DNA of 64,000 nt from Methylobacter sp. BlB1 (GCF_015476545.1 NZ_JADMKV010000002.1:105264-169263); one strand, 5' to 3'. Numbered from the stretch's first letter, positions 1 through 9,337 are shown. The notes: a model not told the origin generated them from the sequence alone. Program-made: numbers and translations.

Positions 1-2
1 AC

Positions 3-752
3 AGCCGCGTGCTGGATAATCACTTTGTCAATGCCTCGTTGCGCTGGGATGAAAATGAGGCTTTCGGCGATTATGTCACAGGCAATTTCGGCTGGCGCTA
101 TAACTCAGACTTCGGCATCAGCCCTTTTGCCAGCTTTGGCAATGCTTTCAAGGCGCCGACATTCAACGATCTTTATTTTCCGAATTATGGCAATGCCAAC
201 CTGAAACCGGAAAAATCGACCTCGTTCGAAGCGGGGCTTGCCGGCGACCACTGGCTGCAATGGGAAGTGCGGGCCTATCATACCAACATCGACAACCTGA
301 TCACGCCGGTCACGAATCCGGTCACATTTCAATTCAGCGCGGAAAACATCGGCAAAGCGCAAATCGACGGTATTGAAGTTGAAATCAGCAAGCAGTGGCT
401 GGGCTGGGACGGCAAACTGGGCCTCGATCTGTTAAGCCCCAAAAACCGGGAAACCAATGCCCGCCTGCCGCGACGCGCCGAGAAAACCCTGACATTCGAC
501 CTGTCCAAATCGTTCGGATCGCTTGATGTGGGCACGCACATACTGGCCCAAGGTGACCGATTCGATGACATAGGCAATAAAACGAAACTAGCCGGTTACG
601 TAACCGTCGACCTGCGGTCAGCCTATCATTTCAATAAAAACTGGATGCTGAGCGCGCAGCTCAATAACTTACTAGATAAAAATTATCAAACCATCAATAC
701 TTATAATACGGCGGATAGAAACTTCTTCCTGGCTATCCATTATAATAATTGA
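3..752 (+). CDS. btuB: TonB-dependent receptor, BtuB-like (C-terminal part, 5' end outside window)
   Basis: The frame is open from the first bases of the window, so this is the C-terminal ~249 residues of a longer outer-membrane receptor. Alternating hydrophobic strands, the FKAPTFNDLYFPNYGN segment, a NLKPEKSTSFEAG segment and the closing NLLDKNYQTINTYNTADRNF block are typical of the last barrel strands of BtuB, the vitamin B12 receptor energised by TonB. In this family substrates enter the periplasm through the barrel. The chain ends in Asn-Asn rather than the usual terminal aromatic residue, which is slightly odd for a barrel. The next gene (797) is a small membrane protein that fits a cobalamin uptake partner. 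A cobalamin riboswitch, if present, would lie upstream of the window. The siderophore-receptor alternative is less likely given the C-terminal block. Confidence 0.75.
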   Translation, partial: SRVLDNHFVNASLRWDENEAFGDYVTGNFGWRYNSDFGISPFASFGNAFKAPTFNDLYFPNYGNANLKPEKSTSFEAGLAGDHWLQWEVRAYHTNIDNLITPVTNPVTFQFSAENIGKAQIDGIEVEISKQWLGWDGKLGLDLLSPKNRETNARLPRRAEKTLTFDLSKSFGSLDVGTHILAQGDRFDDIGNKTKLAGYVTVDLRSAYHFNKNWMLSAQLNNLLDKNYQTINTYNTADRNFFLAIHYNN

Positions 753-796
753 CCACAAGCTGGATCTTAATCACTAACCCATTTGGAGATAACAAT

Positions 797-1366
797 ATGA
801 ACATGAAACAATGGCTGCAAGTCGAGTATTTGCCTATTCCCTTGATTGCATTGATGGCACTGACCCGCTTTCATCACTTCGGCGATGTCCTGCATCTGCC
901 CGACGCATCTCTGGCGGTTTTTTTCTTCGCCGGCTTTTATCGCAAGAAAGCCTTTTTCGTCTTTTTGTTATTGTTGGCAGGTTTGATCGATTATATCGCT
1001 ATCGCAAACGGCACCAGCAGCTGGTGCGTATCCCCGGCTTACGTGTTTTTGATTCCGACTTATGCAGTCATGTGGGTAGCGGGCCGCTACTGCTCGAAAT
1101 TCAAGTCCTTGAACGCATATGAACTGGCTAGTTCTATCGGCCTGATGACTCTGGCTGCATCGGCTGCGTTCATTATCTCGAACGGCAGTTTCTATCTGTT
1201 CTCAGGACGTTATACGGATTTGTCATGGGCACAATACTTCGCTCGCGTAGTAAAGTATTATCCGCCTTATGTAGGCTTCGCCATGGTTTACGGACTGACT
1301 ATCTACCTAATCATCAAGCTGTTCAAATCAATGCCTAATACGCAGACAGCCTATAAAGAAATTTAA
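797..1366 (+). CDS. Small polytopic membrane protein, possible cobalamin/ECF S-component-like transporter
   Basis: A 189-residue protein with five to six hydrophobic segments. These run at about residues 10-25, 36-66, 75-95, 105-135 and 155-180, and the protein is basic at its C-terminus. The start at 797 follows a GGAGA ribosome binding site about 8 bases upstream; a TTG further up would lack one. Size, topology and the segment LPDASLAVFFFAGFY recall substrate-binding (S) components of ECF-type vitamin transporters and small membrane proteins annotated beside B12 receptors. It follows the BtuB-like gene by 44 bases, so co-transcription is likely. A role in moving cobalamin across the inner membrane is inferred from this context only. 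No ATPase or EcfT partner is visible in the window. Confidence 0.55.
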   Translation: MNMKQWLQVEYLPIPLIALMALTRFHHFGDVLHLPDASLAVFFFAGFYRKKAFFVFLLLLAGLIDYIAIANGTSSWCVSPAYVFLIPTYAVMWVAGRYCSKFKSLNAYELASSIGLMTLAASAAFIISNGSFYLFSGRYTDLSWAQYFARVVKYYPPYVGFAMVYGLTIYLIIKLFKSMPNTQTAYKEI

Positions 1367-1377
1367 TTGATGTTGCC

Positions 1378-1403
1378 CACAGAGGGCATAAAGGCCCTCT
1401 GTG
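1378..1403. terminator. Hairpin between convergent genes
   Basis: A perfect 10-bp stem (CACAGAGGGC / GCCCTCTGTG) with a six-base loop lies just after the stop of the membrane protein and before the 3' end of rsfS. It is followed by a short TTTT on the plus strand. It probably ends transcription from both sides. Confidence 0.6.
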
Positions 1404-1428
1404 ACGATCATTTTCTTACTCGGCTAAA

Positions 1429-1770
1429 TCAACCCGCTTCTTTGGCATGATCAACCGACCACAATTTTTCCAATTGATAAAATTCACGCGCTTGAGCAGT
1501 CATCACATGGACGATGACATCGCCCAGATCCAGTAATACCCAGTCAGAACCCTGCCCGCCTTCAATACCCAACGGTTTTAAGCCGCTCTCTTGAACTTTT
1601 TCCGACACATATTGGCATAAAGACTGTATATGACGGTCGGAAGTACCGGTAGCGATAACCATGTAATCGGTAAAACTGGTCTTGCCCCGCACATCTATTG
1701 TGGTGATGTATTGCCCTTTGCGTTCATCCAAAACCGTCTGGACAATGTGTAATAACTCATCTGTCTGCAT
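1429..1770 (-). CDS. rsfS: Ribosomal silencing factor RsfS
   Basis: A 113-residue protein of the RsfS (RsfA/YbeB/Iojap) family. The family binds ribosomal protein uL14 on the large subunit and blocks joining of the 30S subunit when nutrients are low. The characteristic core is present: DVRGKTSFTDYMVIATGTSDRH near residues 25-46, then EGGQGSDWVLLDLGDVIVHVM near 70-90, and the conserved REFYQLEKLW close to the C-terminus. Length matches the family (105-120). It is the last gene of a minus-strand run proA-nadD-rsfS, 32 bases after nadD. That is the usual proteobacterial order. Confidence 0.95.
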   Translation of the reverse strand: MQTDELLHIVQTVLDERKGQYITTIDVRGKTSFTDYMVIATGTSDRHIQSLCQYVSEKVQESGLKPLGIEGGQGSDWVLLDLGDVIVHVMTAQAREFYQLEKLWSVDHAKEAG

Positions 1771-1802
1771 TCAAATTCCTATACTAAATAATTATGAAAG
1801 CT

Positions 1803-2423
1803 TTATTTCTCATAAAGCGCATGCTGCTTAATGTATTCTATGACAGCATCAGGTAATAAAAAACCCGGATTGCGTTTTTCCGCAATCATTTTCCTGATCG
1901 CCGTCGCCGAGATTTCGAGCTGCGTGATGGGCTGAAAAAATAATCTGCCGGCCGGTGCTTGCGCCAGCTCTGTTATCTCAATGGCCTTTTTGGCCGCAAA
2001 ATAGCCATCAAGTTCCTGCAGTTGAAATCCCGGACGGGTCATGACGACTATATGCGCATAATCGAACAACTGCTGCCATCGATGCCAGGTTGCCAGATTT
2101 TTAAACGCATCGCTGCCGATAAACAGCAATAACGGCTGCTCCGGGAATTCCCGCCTGAAGGATTTCAGCGTATCGACCATATAAGAGTGACCCGCCCTAT
2201 CCAGCTCTCGGGTATCGATGATAAATCCCGGCTGGTTTTTAATGGCCAGTTCCAGCATCTGCACCCGCATCAGCGCTGTGGCCACGGGCTGTTCGCGATG
2301 AGGCGGCTGGGCGCTGGGCAGCAAGCGGATTTCAGTCAGTCCGAAGATCTCCTTGACTTCCAGCGCCGAGCGTAAATGCCCGTAGTGAACGGGGTCGAAC
2401 GTACCGCCAAAAATACCGATCAT
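1803..2423 (-). CDS. nadD: Nicotinate-nucleotide adenylyltransferase
   Basis: A 206-residue enzyme that transfers AMP from ATP to nicotinate mononucleotide, giving deamido-NAD in NAD synthesis. The nucleotidyltransferase signature GGTFDPVHYGHL sits at residues 6-17 (HxGH-type), and the second signature ISATAIRKMI near residue 172 is the ISxTxIR motif that binds the ATP phosphates. PPHR near 42 is also conserved. The start codon abuts the proA stop codon directly (TAAATG), so the two genes are translationally close. Length is normal for bacterial NadD. Confidence 0.96.
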   Translation of the reverse strand: MIGIFGGTFDPVHYGHLRSALEVKEIFGLTEIRLLPSAQPPHREQPVATALMRVQMLELAIKNQPGFIIDTRELDRAGHSYMVDTLKSFRREFPEQPLLLFIGSDAFKNLATWHRWQQLFDYAHIVVMTRPGFQLQELDGYFAAKKAIEITELAQAPAGRLFFQPITQLEISATAIRKMIAEKRNPGFLLPDAVIEYIKQHALYEK

Positions 2424-3680
2424 TTATTGCCGGATATGCCCATCGCCGAGCACGATGTATTTCAGCGAAGTCAATCCTTTCAAACCGACCGGGCCGCGTG
2501 CGTGCAGCTTATCGGTGCTGATGCCGATCTCCGCGCCCAGGCCATATTCAAAGCCGTCGGCAAAACGCGTCGAGGCATTGACCATGACAGAACTGGAATC
2601 GACTTCTCTCAGAAAGCGTCTGGCCAGCGTGTAATCTTCCGTAACAATGGCTTCGGTGTGGCCTGAACTGTATTGGGCAATGTGCTCAATAGCCTGATCT
2701 AGCCCATCGACAATCCTGATCGATAAGATCGGCGCCAGATATTCAGTGCGCCAGTCCTCCTCGGCCGCTCGTGTGCACGATGGAATCAGAGAACAGGTCC
2801 TCAAGCAGCCGCGCAGTTCCACGCCTTTGTCGCCATATTCTGTAGCCAGTATCGGCAATACCTTTGCGGCAATGCCTTCGGCCACCAGCAATGTTTCCAT
2901 GGCATTGCAAACGCCGTAGCGATGGGTTTTGGCGTTGACGGCAATTCTGACCGCCTTATCGATATCGGCTTTATCATCGATATAAACATGACAGATGCCG
3001 TCCAGATGCTTGATGACAGGAATCGTGGCGTCCCTGGAAATGCGCTCGATCAGGCTTTTGCCGCCGCGCGGCACGATCACGTCCACATAGCGGTCCATCG
3101 TAATCAATTCACCGACGGCCGCGCGATCAGCCGTTGCAACGCATTGCACGGCTTCTACCGGCAAGCCGGCCGCCGCCAGTCCTTTTGAAATACATGCCGC
3201 AATCGCCTGATTGGAATGCAGCGCTTCCGAACCGCCGCGCAAGATGCAGGCATTGCCCGATTTGAGGCACAAAGCCGCCGCATCAACGGTTACGTTAGGG
3301 CGGGATTCGTAAATGATGCCGATTACGCCCAAAGGCACGCGCATTTGCCCGACTTGTATGCCGCTGGGCCGATAGCTTAAATCAGTGATTTCGCCGACAG
3401 GATCGGGCAAAGCGACAACCTGCTTCAAGCCTTCAATCATCGCCTGAATGCGTGCCGGCGTCAGGGCCAGCCTGTCCAGCGATGCCGCATCCAGACCGTT
3501 CTGCTTGCCGGCCTCCAAATCCTTGGTGTTTTCCGCAATCAGCATGTCCTGATCAGCATCGATGGCTTCTGCAATCTTTAACAATGCCAGATTTTTTTTG
3601 CCCGACTCAGTCCGGCTGATTTCTCTGCCGGCCGCTCTGGCTTTAAGGCCAAGACTGCTCATATATTGTTTGATGTCCAT
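2424..3680 (-). CDS. proA: Gamma-glutamyl phosphate reductase
   Basis: A 418-residue aldehyde dehydrogenase-superfamily enzyme that reduces gamma-glutamyl phosphate with NADPH to glutamate semialdehyde, the second step of proline synthesis. Family blocks seen include [17 protein letters not shown] at about 116-132, [13 protein letters not shown] at 141-153, and [11 protein letters not shown] with the catalytic Cys at about 258. Full length, first gene of the minus-strand trio proA-nadD-rsfS. The partner kinase ProB is not in the window. The start is the only reasonable one and lies about 245 bases from the next plus-strand gene. Confidence 0.96.
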   Translation of the reverse strand: MDIKQYMSSLGLKARAAGREISRTESGKKNLALLKIAEAIDADQDMLIAENTKDLEAGKQNGLDAASLDRLALTPARIQAMIEGLKQVVALPDPVGEITDLSYRPSGIQVGQMRVPLGVIGIIYESRPNVTVDAAALCLKSGNACILRGGSEALHSNQAIAACISKGLAAAGLPVEAVQCVATADRAAVGELITMDRYVDVIVPRGGKSLIERISRDATIPVIKHLDGICHVYIDDKADIDKAVRIAVNAKTHRYGVCNAMETLLVAEGIAAKVLPILATEYGDKGVELRGCLRTCSLIPSCTRAAEEDWRTEYLAPILSIRIVDGLDQAIEHIAQYSSGHTEAIVTEDYTLARRFLREVDSSSVMVNASTRFADGFEYGLGAEIGISTDKLHARGPVGLKGLTSLKYIVLGDGHIRQ

Positions 3681-3795
3681 GATTCTCTCTCAAACGGATC
3701 CAAATTAACTTTCCATTATAAATCGAATCTGCAGGGTTTGACAGTAAGCATTATTACTTAGATTTTTTCTTGCTTTTCAGTCACTTAAATATAAG

Positions 3796-3825
3796 TTGAC
3801 TTTTCATCTGTTTCGTAATTACATT
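3796..3825 (+). promoter_or_regulatory. Candidate promoter of the ba3 oxidase operon
   Basis: TTGACT at 3796 and TACATT at 3820 are spaced by 18 bases. They lie about 100 bases before the first small oxidase gene, in an AT-rich gap. The match to a sigma-70 promoter is fair only. No clear Fnr or Fur box was seen next to it. Confidence 0.35.
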
Positions 3826-3926
3826 CGATATTGCTAGTTTCCGACAAATATCCGATTCATCTGCCGGACCGGCTGAATCTCCAGCATTGCACCAGCCCCA
3901 ATAACAATAAAAACTGAGGAGAAGCT

Positions 3927-4085
3927 ATGAGTCAATTAAGCGAAGAAGAGCGGGAAAAAATCATCAAAAGCCCGCCTGTCGGCACCTGGGCGCTAATGCT
4001 TATCGTTAGCGCCGGCATGGTTGCAGCCTGGCTATTTCTTTATTACGGCGTATTTCTGCCGCGTGGCGCTATAGATTCGCTATAA
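3927..4085 (+). CDS. Small subunit (IIa-like) of ba3-type cytochrome oxidase
   Basis: A 52-residue protein with a charged N-terminus (SEEEREKIIKSPP) followed by one transmembrane helix at about residues 20-44 and a short C-tail. It has a good ribosome binding site (GAGGAG, 6 bases before ATG). Single-helix proteins of this kind precede subunit II in ba3-type oxidase operons, where the small subunit (IIa in Thermus) packs against subunits I and II. It sits 16 bases before the CuA subunit gene. No active-site residue is expected. The role is assigned from position and topology. Confidence 0.7.
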   Translation: MSQLSEEEREKIIKSPPVGTWALMLIVSAGMVAAWLFLYYGVFLPRGAIDSL

Positions 4086-4101
4086 ATTATAAGGTGATCT
4101 T

Positions 4102-4635
4102 ATGCATATCGATCCGTTGGAAAAGAAATGGGGCTATGTAATCCTGGCCATAGTCGGCCTGCTGACCGCCATCATCGTGATAGATGCTCTGGTTCATCAC
4201 ATTAATCCTCCCAGTCATGTTGAAACCATCGATTCAGCCCGCCTGCATCTGAGCGAAGAATTCGCTGAAGATAATCTTGGCGTTCAGGTCGACGACAAAG
4301 GCAATATCATGGTCAGGATAGTGGCAGGGCGTTACGGCTTTTACCCCAAGCAGATTACCGTGCCTTCCGGCACGCCTCTGACGTTCCGTTGGGCCAGCAT
4401 GGATGTCTTGCATGGCATCCATTTGCCGATGACCAATATGAATACCATGATACTGCCAGGCTATGTTGCAGAGTTGAAGACGGACTTTCCGAAACCCGGC
4501 AATTATCCGCTGCTGTGCAATGAATATTGCGGCATGGGCCATGACCACATGTGGGCCAGCATTACAGTTGTCGCCAAAGAACACTGGGCCGCGCCGATAA
4601 AAACAACGTCTAAAGGAGGCAGCAGCCATGAATGA
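4102..4635 (+). CDS. ba3-type cytochrome c oxidase subunit II (CuA)
   Basis: A 177-residue protein with one N-terminal membrane anchor (about 12-31) and a periplasmic cupredoxin domain. The complete CuA site is present: His104 (DVLHGIHLP), Cys139, Cys143, His147 and Met150 in CNEYCGMGHDHM, with Glu141 in place of the Gln seen in some members. This subunit takes electrons from a periplasmic cytochrome c and passes them to haem b in subunit I. The short length with a single anchor is the ba3 (B-type) form, not the longer aa3 form. The gene overlaps the start of subunit I by 8 bases, so translation is probably coupled. Confidence 0.93.
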   Translation: MHIDPLEKKWGYVILAIVGLLTAIIVIDALVHHINPPSHVETIDSARLHLSEEFAEDNLGVQVDDKGNIMVRIVAGRYGFYPKQITVPSGTPLTFRWASMDVLHGIHLPMTNMNTMILPGYVAELKTDFPKPGNYPLLCNEYCGMGHDHMWASITVVAKEHWAAPIKTTSKGGSSHE

Positions 4636-6253
4636 TGCGGAAGAAAAAAAACTGGCATTAAGCCACATGTGGATTGCTTTCGGAGCATTCCTTATCGCCT
4701 CCTTCATGGGCGCTTATCAGGTTCTGGAACGCAGCGGCTTTCTGCCGCTGATTGAGTCAGCTCCGGTTTATTTTGCCGCAGTCAGCAGCCACGGCGTGCT
4801 GATGGCCTACGTTCTCACCATTTTTTTTGTGCCCGGATTCGGCTATTACATAGCCACGACCAGTCTCAATCAGCCGGTATGGAATATCAAGTGGGCCTGG
4901 ACCGGCTTCGGTGTTTCCCTGCTGGGCACGGTTCTGGCGGCCATACCGCTGCTGACCGGATCGGCTTCCGTACTTTATACTTTCTATCCACCGATAAAAG
5001 CGCATACGCTGTTTTATGTCGGCGCGACTTTATTGCTCGCCGGCTCCTGGATCTGGTGCGTGATCATGATTGTCATGATGCGGCAGTGGAAACAGGCCAA
5101 CCCCGGCCAGCCTGTGCCTCTGGCAATGTTTTCAACCGTGGCCAACGCCTATTTGTGGCTGTGGACCAGTGTCGGCGTTGCTGCCGAAGTCCTGTTCCAA
5201 ATCCTCCCATGGGCTTTCGGCTGGATGGATACGGTCGATCCCGGCCTGGCGCGTACGCTGTTTGCCTGGACCTTGCATCCTATCGTTTATTTCTGGCTGA
5301 TTCCCGCTTATACGGCCTTTTATGTGCTGGTGCCCAAGCAGGCGGGCAGCTATATACTGAGCGATGAAATGGCCAGAGTCGCTTTTATTGTGCTGGTCGT
5401 TTTCAGCCTGCCGATTGGCTTCCATCATCTGTATATGGATCCGGAACAGGCCAAAGGCTGGAAGTTATTGCACGGCGTCGGCACTTTCATCGTGACCTTG
5501 CCGACTTTATTGACCGCCTTTGCTGTGCTTGCTTCCTTGGAAATAGCCGGCAGACTGCGAGGCGGCAAAGGCTTGTTCGGCTGGATCGGCGCCCTGCCCT
5601 GGCGCAACTCGATGGTGCTGGCCATGATTCTAGGCTTGCTGATGCTGATACTGGGCGGTTTCGGCGGCATCATCAATGCCAGTTATGCCATGAACGCCAT
5701 GATTCATAATACCGCCTGGGTCCCTGGCCATTTCCATCTGATATTTGCCGGCACGACCGTGATCATGTACTTTGCCGTCGCCTATTATTTCTGGCCGATA
5801 TTGACGGGCAAGCCGCTGTTCTCGAACAATATGGCCTTGCTGCAATTATGGACCTGGTTTATCGGCATGGTTGTCCTGACGACGCCCTGGCATATCCTGG
5901 GCTTATTAGGCCAGCCTCGGCGCATTTCCAGCGTTCAATACAACAGCCCGCTGACGCTGGCCTGGGATACGTTTGAGCTGGCTATGATAGTGGGCGGGCT
6001 GATAATGCTGGGATCAGCCTGTCTGTTTGTCTATAACCTCGTGAAGACCCAGTTGAATCCTGTAACTGAAGCCTATACAGGCAAAATCGAATACGCTGAC
6101 CCGATTTATCCGGTCAATAATCTGCCCGAGTTTCTGAATGACTTCAAGATCTGGAACTGGGTCATTGCAGCCTTCATGTTCATTAGCTTCGGCTACCCTA
6201 TTCTTCAGTTCTTTATTATGGACACGTTCGAATCAAGCGGATGGGGGTATTAA
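4628..6253 (+). CDS. ba3-type cytochrome c oxidase subunit I
   Basis: A 541-residue haem-copper oxidase catalytic subunit with about 13 membrane helices, reducing O2 to water. Visible ligands are His55 in SSHGVLMAY (low-spin haem b), His217 with Tyr in HPIVYFWL (CuB and cross-linked Tyr), His266-His267 in FHHLYMDP (CuB), and His368/His370 in GHFHLI (haem a3 and haem b). The HPIVYFWLIPAY block and the lack of the D-channel motif of A-type enzymes point to the B-type (ba3) family. That family usually has high oxygen affinity and lowered proton-pumping stoichiometry. It overlaps subunit II and is followed after two bases by a dihaem cytochrome c. Confidence 0.94.
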   Translation: MNDAEEKKLALSHMWIAFGAFLIASFMGAYQVLERSGFLPLIESAPVYFAAVSSHGVLMAYVLTIFFVPGFGYYIATTSLNQPVWNIKWAWTGFGVSLLGTVLAAIPLLTGSASVLYTFYPPIKAHTLFYVGATLLLAGSWIWCVIMIVMMRQWKQANPGQPVPLAMFSTVANAYLWLWTSVGVAAEVLFQILPWAFGWMDTVDPGLARTLFAWTLHPIVYFWLIPAYTAFYVLVPKQAGSYILSDEMARVAFIVLVVFSLPIGFHHLYMDPEQAKGWKLLHGVGTFIVTLPTLLTAFAVLASLEIAGRLRGGKGLFGWIGALPWRNSMVLAMILGLLMLILGGFGGIINASYAMNAMIHNTAWVPGHFHLIFAGTTVIMYFAVAYYFWPILTGKPLFSNNMALLQLWTWFIGMVVLTTPWHILGLLGQPRRISSVQYNSPLTLAWDTFELAMIVGGLIMLGSACLFVYNLVKTQLNPVTEAYTGKIEYADPIYPVNNLPEFLNDFKIWNWVIAAFMFISFGYPILQFFIMDTFESSGWGY

Positions 6254-6255
6254 TC

Positions 6256-6906
6256 ATGAATAAAATGATTCAAACAGCATTGTTGGGTCTTTTTGCTGCA
6301 AGCCTTGCACATGCCCAGCCCTCGTCTCAAGTTGCCTGGACACCCGATAAACTGAATTTCATAAAGCAGGCCAACAGTAAAAATGGCAAGGAGTTAGCTA
6401 TGCAGTGCGCCGGTTGCCATGGTGATAACGGTGTCAGTTCAGCACCGGAGTTTCCCTCGCTGGCAGGCCAATTGGCAACCTATACTTATAAACAGTTACA
6501 GGACTATAAAACCGGCCAGCGCACCCACACGCTCATGACTTCAATCGCTGCAGGACTAAGTGATCAGGATATGGCCGATATGGCCGCCTGGTACAGTTCC
6601 CTGCCGCTGCCCAAGAATAAAGCCGGCAAGAAAGATCTGGAAATTGCCGAGCAGCTGGTTTCCGAAGGTGACGGCAAACGCACCCTGCCGCCCTGTTATA
6701 CCTGCCATGGCTCAGACGGTGAAGGTGAAAGAATGGATATACCCGCCCTAGCGGGTCAACAGGCTGAATATTTTGTCGCCACGCTCAAGGCCTATAAAAA
6801 CGGTGAGCGCCACAACGACATATACAGCCGTATGCGCATACTCAGCCAGCAGTTAAGCGATACAGAAATACAAGAGCTTGCGCAATATTACCAGCAATTG
6901 CAGTGA
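6256..6906 (+). CDS. Periplasmic dihaem cytochrome c (c4-like)
   Basis: A 216-residue secreted protein. The signal peptide covers about residues 1-20 (LLGLFAASLAHA cleavage region). There are two cytochrome c domains, with haem sites CAGCH at 51-55 and CYTCH at 147-151, each followed by a Met-containing segment that could supply the sixth ligand. Two-domain tandem cytochromes of this size (c4 or c552 type) shuttle electrons to terminal oxidases. The start at 6256 follows a GGGGGT site inside the end of subunit I; an in-frame ATG at 6241 would lie within subunit I. Its place directly behind subunit I makes it the likely donor to the CuA subunit. Confidence 0.9.
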   Translation: MNKMIQTALLGLFAASLAHAQPSSQVAWTPDKLNFIKQANSKNGKELAMQCAGCHGDNGVSSAPEFPSLAGQLATYTYKQLQDYKTGQRTHTLMTSIAAGLSDQDMADMAAWYSSLPLPKNKAGKKDLEIAEQLVSEGDGKRTLPPCYTCHGSDGEGERMDIPALAGQQAEYFVATLKAYKNGERHNDIYSRMRILSQQLSDTEIQELAQYYQQLQ

Positions 6907-6916
6907 TGGTGAGACT

Positions 6917-9337
6917 ATGAACCTATTTCATGCAGGTTTGTTAATCACTGTACTGACAGGCAGCCTGCCGGCCATGCCGGCCCTCGCCCAGAAAGCGCCC
7001 CAAGCGGACACTATCAAAACCTTTAAGGAGAATGAACGGAAGCCGAAGAACGATTACAACATCACTATCAACTATGAACTGGGCATGCACTGCACCGGGT
7101 TTGACTTTTCCTATTGCTGTGTTTTGCCGCCTTATAATTCCATTCAAAGCCAGGTAATCAAGACGTCCGGCGCGCCGAATCAGTTTCCGCGCTTACTAGG
7201 CGCCGACCCGAACGATCCGACCGTGCTGGTCGATGGCGACAAGCGCATGAAACTTGAGTATGGCCATGTCGGCAACACCTATTCAGAAGGTACCAAACTG
7301 GCTTACTGGAACATACCGTATGACGTCAATCATGACGGCAAATACGGCAATAACGAGAATGTCGCCAACGCTTATTTTACGCATCTGTATATCTATAAGG
7401 ATCTGAAAGGCAGCAACCCCGGCCAAACCAGCAAGGACAGCGAGAAGAAACGGGTCGGCATCGAGATACCGATCCCGCGCGACATGGGTCCGGCCGGCGC
7501 GGCAGTCCCAAGCCCCATGAGAGGCGGCCACCTGCACTACACGGGCGAGGACGGCACCGTTGTCTATACCAAATCGCCCGTATTGGACAATGTGCCTATC
7601 ATGCTGACCGATCCAGGCATCTGGGATGCGCTAGGCTTGCCGCTGACGCCTTTCTATGATGACATGGTGAAAAAAAGCCCGCTTGAAATTGTGGAAAGCG
7701 ACATTCGGCCTTATCAGGAAGCCTGGGTAGGACTGGTCGACGCCAAAACCAACCAGCCCGTCATTGACAGTCATTCCGGCAAGCCCGTGAAATTCATCGG
7801 CACCAATCCGATCGATGTACCGAATTGCGCCAACTGTCATGCCAATGAAAATGCCAATGGCAACACCTTCAATTTATATAAACAGGAAAAAGCGTTCTGG
7901 AAAGGCCTGGGTGCCAGCGATTATATGGCCGACTTAAAAGCCACTTCCATTTCCATTTTACAGATCCACGATGCTCGCCACGGCACCCAGTTTACGGCCA
8001 AATACAATCCCGCCAGCCGTGACACTCAAAACCGTCTTGGCGCTGATCCGGTTTTATGTCAGCAATGTCATGCCGATAACGTCATAGGCGTACTGCAATC
8101 GAAAGGTGTCACTGAAGTGATATCAGGCGGTCAGAAAGTTGAAAACGACACGCCGATCATGCCTCTTTCGGAAGCCCTGCACCGGCTCCATCAAACCATT
8201 CGTCCCATGCCTGATTCGCACGGACGCACCGGCACTTGCGCCGGCTGTCATCCTTCGCACAGGCAGGACGGCTCTATGGACGGCTATGCCATCACGCCGG
8301 ACGGCAAGAACTTTTATGCCTCATCCGATAACCGCGACTCCAAAGGCGGCTGTTTTGCCAGTCGCGACGTCCACTCCAATCCCGACAAGGAGAAAGACGG
8401 CGCCGGCACACCCGAACATCTGAATGAAATCGGTAAATGGATACAGACCAATGTCTCCAAAATCGGTACCGGCGAAGGCGGCAACGGCGTCTGGTGCACG
8501 AACTGCCATACCCAACTGTCCAGAGAATTGTACCAGCGCGATGATCTGGAAAATGCCTTTAAACAGACCGGCAAAACCATCCGCAACCAGTCGCTGGATG
8601 ATATCGCCAAGGCGATAGGCGTTGATCGCAGAACACTCGAAGAGCAGTATCTTGACCCTAAAGTGGTACCTGATAAGGACGGACATGATACGCCTGATAA
8701 GTCCGGCATCCTGAAAAACAGGGCTAAAGGCCACATGGTGCCAGACATTGCCGTCATCGCTACCAAAAACGGCAAGCCGCTGATCCACAAGGATGAAGAC
8801 GGTGATGCCAATGTCTCGATATTGTCGCCCAATCCTTCCGTGCAAATGTCCAAACTGACCGTTCCGGAAGAGGCAAACGGCGTCACGGCCGTCTCCTATG
8901 ATGCGGCATCACATGGCCGGGATTATTGGCTGTCGCCGGGCGAACCGCATTGCGCCGATTGCCACGCCCCGCCTTATGTTGAAAGCCAGGGGGGCGTGGC
9001 TTTCCCTATCAATCAGCCCGGCAAATACAGCCTGATGCGTTATTCGAAAGGACATGCCGGCCTTGCCTGCCAGTCTTGCCATGAATCTATCCATGGTTTA
9101 TTTCCGGTAACGCCGGTAGTCGACCCGACAACCTATAAACAGGCGCCGCAATACAATCCGGACGGCAGCCACGGTCCGCTGTTGTGCGCCACCTGCCATC
9201 AGACGAACAAGTTCGGCGTGCCGGTTGTCGCGGAAGCGCTCACCTGGAACGGCAAGAAAATCAAGGATGACCTGGATGCAGCGATCAGCTGGATACATGC
9301 CAATGCGCCTGATTTGGGCGGTAAAAACCCCAAATAG
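6917..9337 (+). CDS. Seven-haem c-type cytochrome of unknown function
   Basis: An 806-residue secreted protein (signal peptide about 1-23, ending ALAQ). Seven CXXCH sites start near residues 304, 381, 441, 527, 679, 718 and 757. The first ~300 residues carry no haem site but hold Cys59 and the pair Cys67-Cys68 in GMHCTGFDFSYCCVLP. They also hold a canonical EF-hand-like loop (DVNHDGKYGNNE, 136-147). A second Asp-rich loop (DEDGDANVSI) lies near 626. No known multihaem enzyme family (nitrite reductase, HAO, OmcA/MtrC) is recognisable. It follows the dihaem cytochrome by 10 bases and is surely in the oxidase operon. Inference: it collects electrons from a periplasmic or outer-surface donor and passes them to the dihaem carrier. 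Confidence 0.85.
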   Translation: MNLFHAGLLITVLTGSLPAMPALAQKAPQADTIKTFKENERKPKNDYNITINYELGMHCTGFDFSYCCVLPPYNSIQSQVIKTSGAPNQFPRLLGADPNDPTVLVDGDKRMKLEYGHVGNTYSEGTKLAYWNIPYDVNHDGKYGNNENVANAYFTHLYIYKDLKGSNPGQTSKDSEKKRVGIEIPIPRDMGPAGAAVPSPMRGGHLHYTGEDGTVVYTKSPVLDNVPIMLTDPGIWDALGLPLTPFYDDMVKKSPLEIVESDIRPYQEAWVGLVDAKTNQPVIDSHSGKPVKFIGTNPIDVPNCANCHANENANGNTFNLYKQEKAFWKGLGASDYMADLKATSISILQIHDARHGTQFTAKYNPASRDTQNRLGADPVLCQQCHADNVIGVLQSKGVTEVISGGQKVENDTPIMPLSEALHRLHQTIRPMPDSHGRTGTCAGCHPSHRQDGSMDGYAITPDGKNFYASSDNRDSKGGCFASRDVHSNPDKEKDGAGTPEHLNEIGKWIQTNVSKIGTGEGGNGVWCTNCHTQLSRELYQRDDLENAFKQTGKTIRNQSLDDIAKAIGVDRRTLEEQYLDPKVVPDKDGHDTPDKSGILKNRAKGHMVPDIAVIATKNGKPLIHKDEDGDANVSILSPNPSVQMSKLTVPEEANGVTAVSYDAASHGRDYWLSPGEPHCADCHAPPYVESQGGVAFPINQPGKYSLMRYSKGHAGLACQSCHESIHGLFPVTPVVDPTTYKQAPQYNPDGSHGPLLCATCHQTNKFGVPVVAEALTWNGKKIKDDLDAAISWIHANAPDLGGKNPK

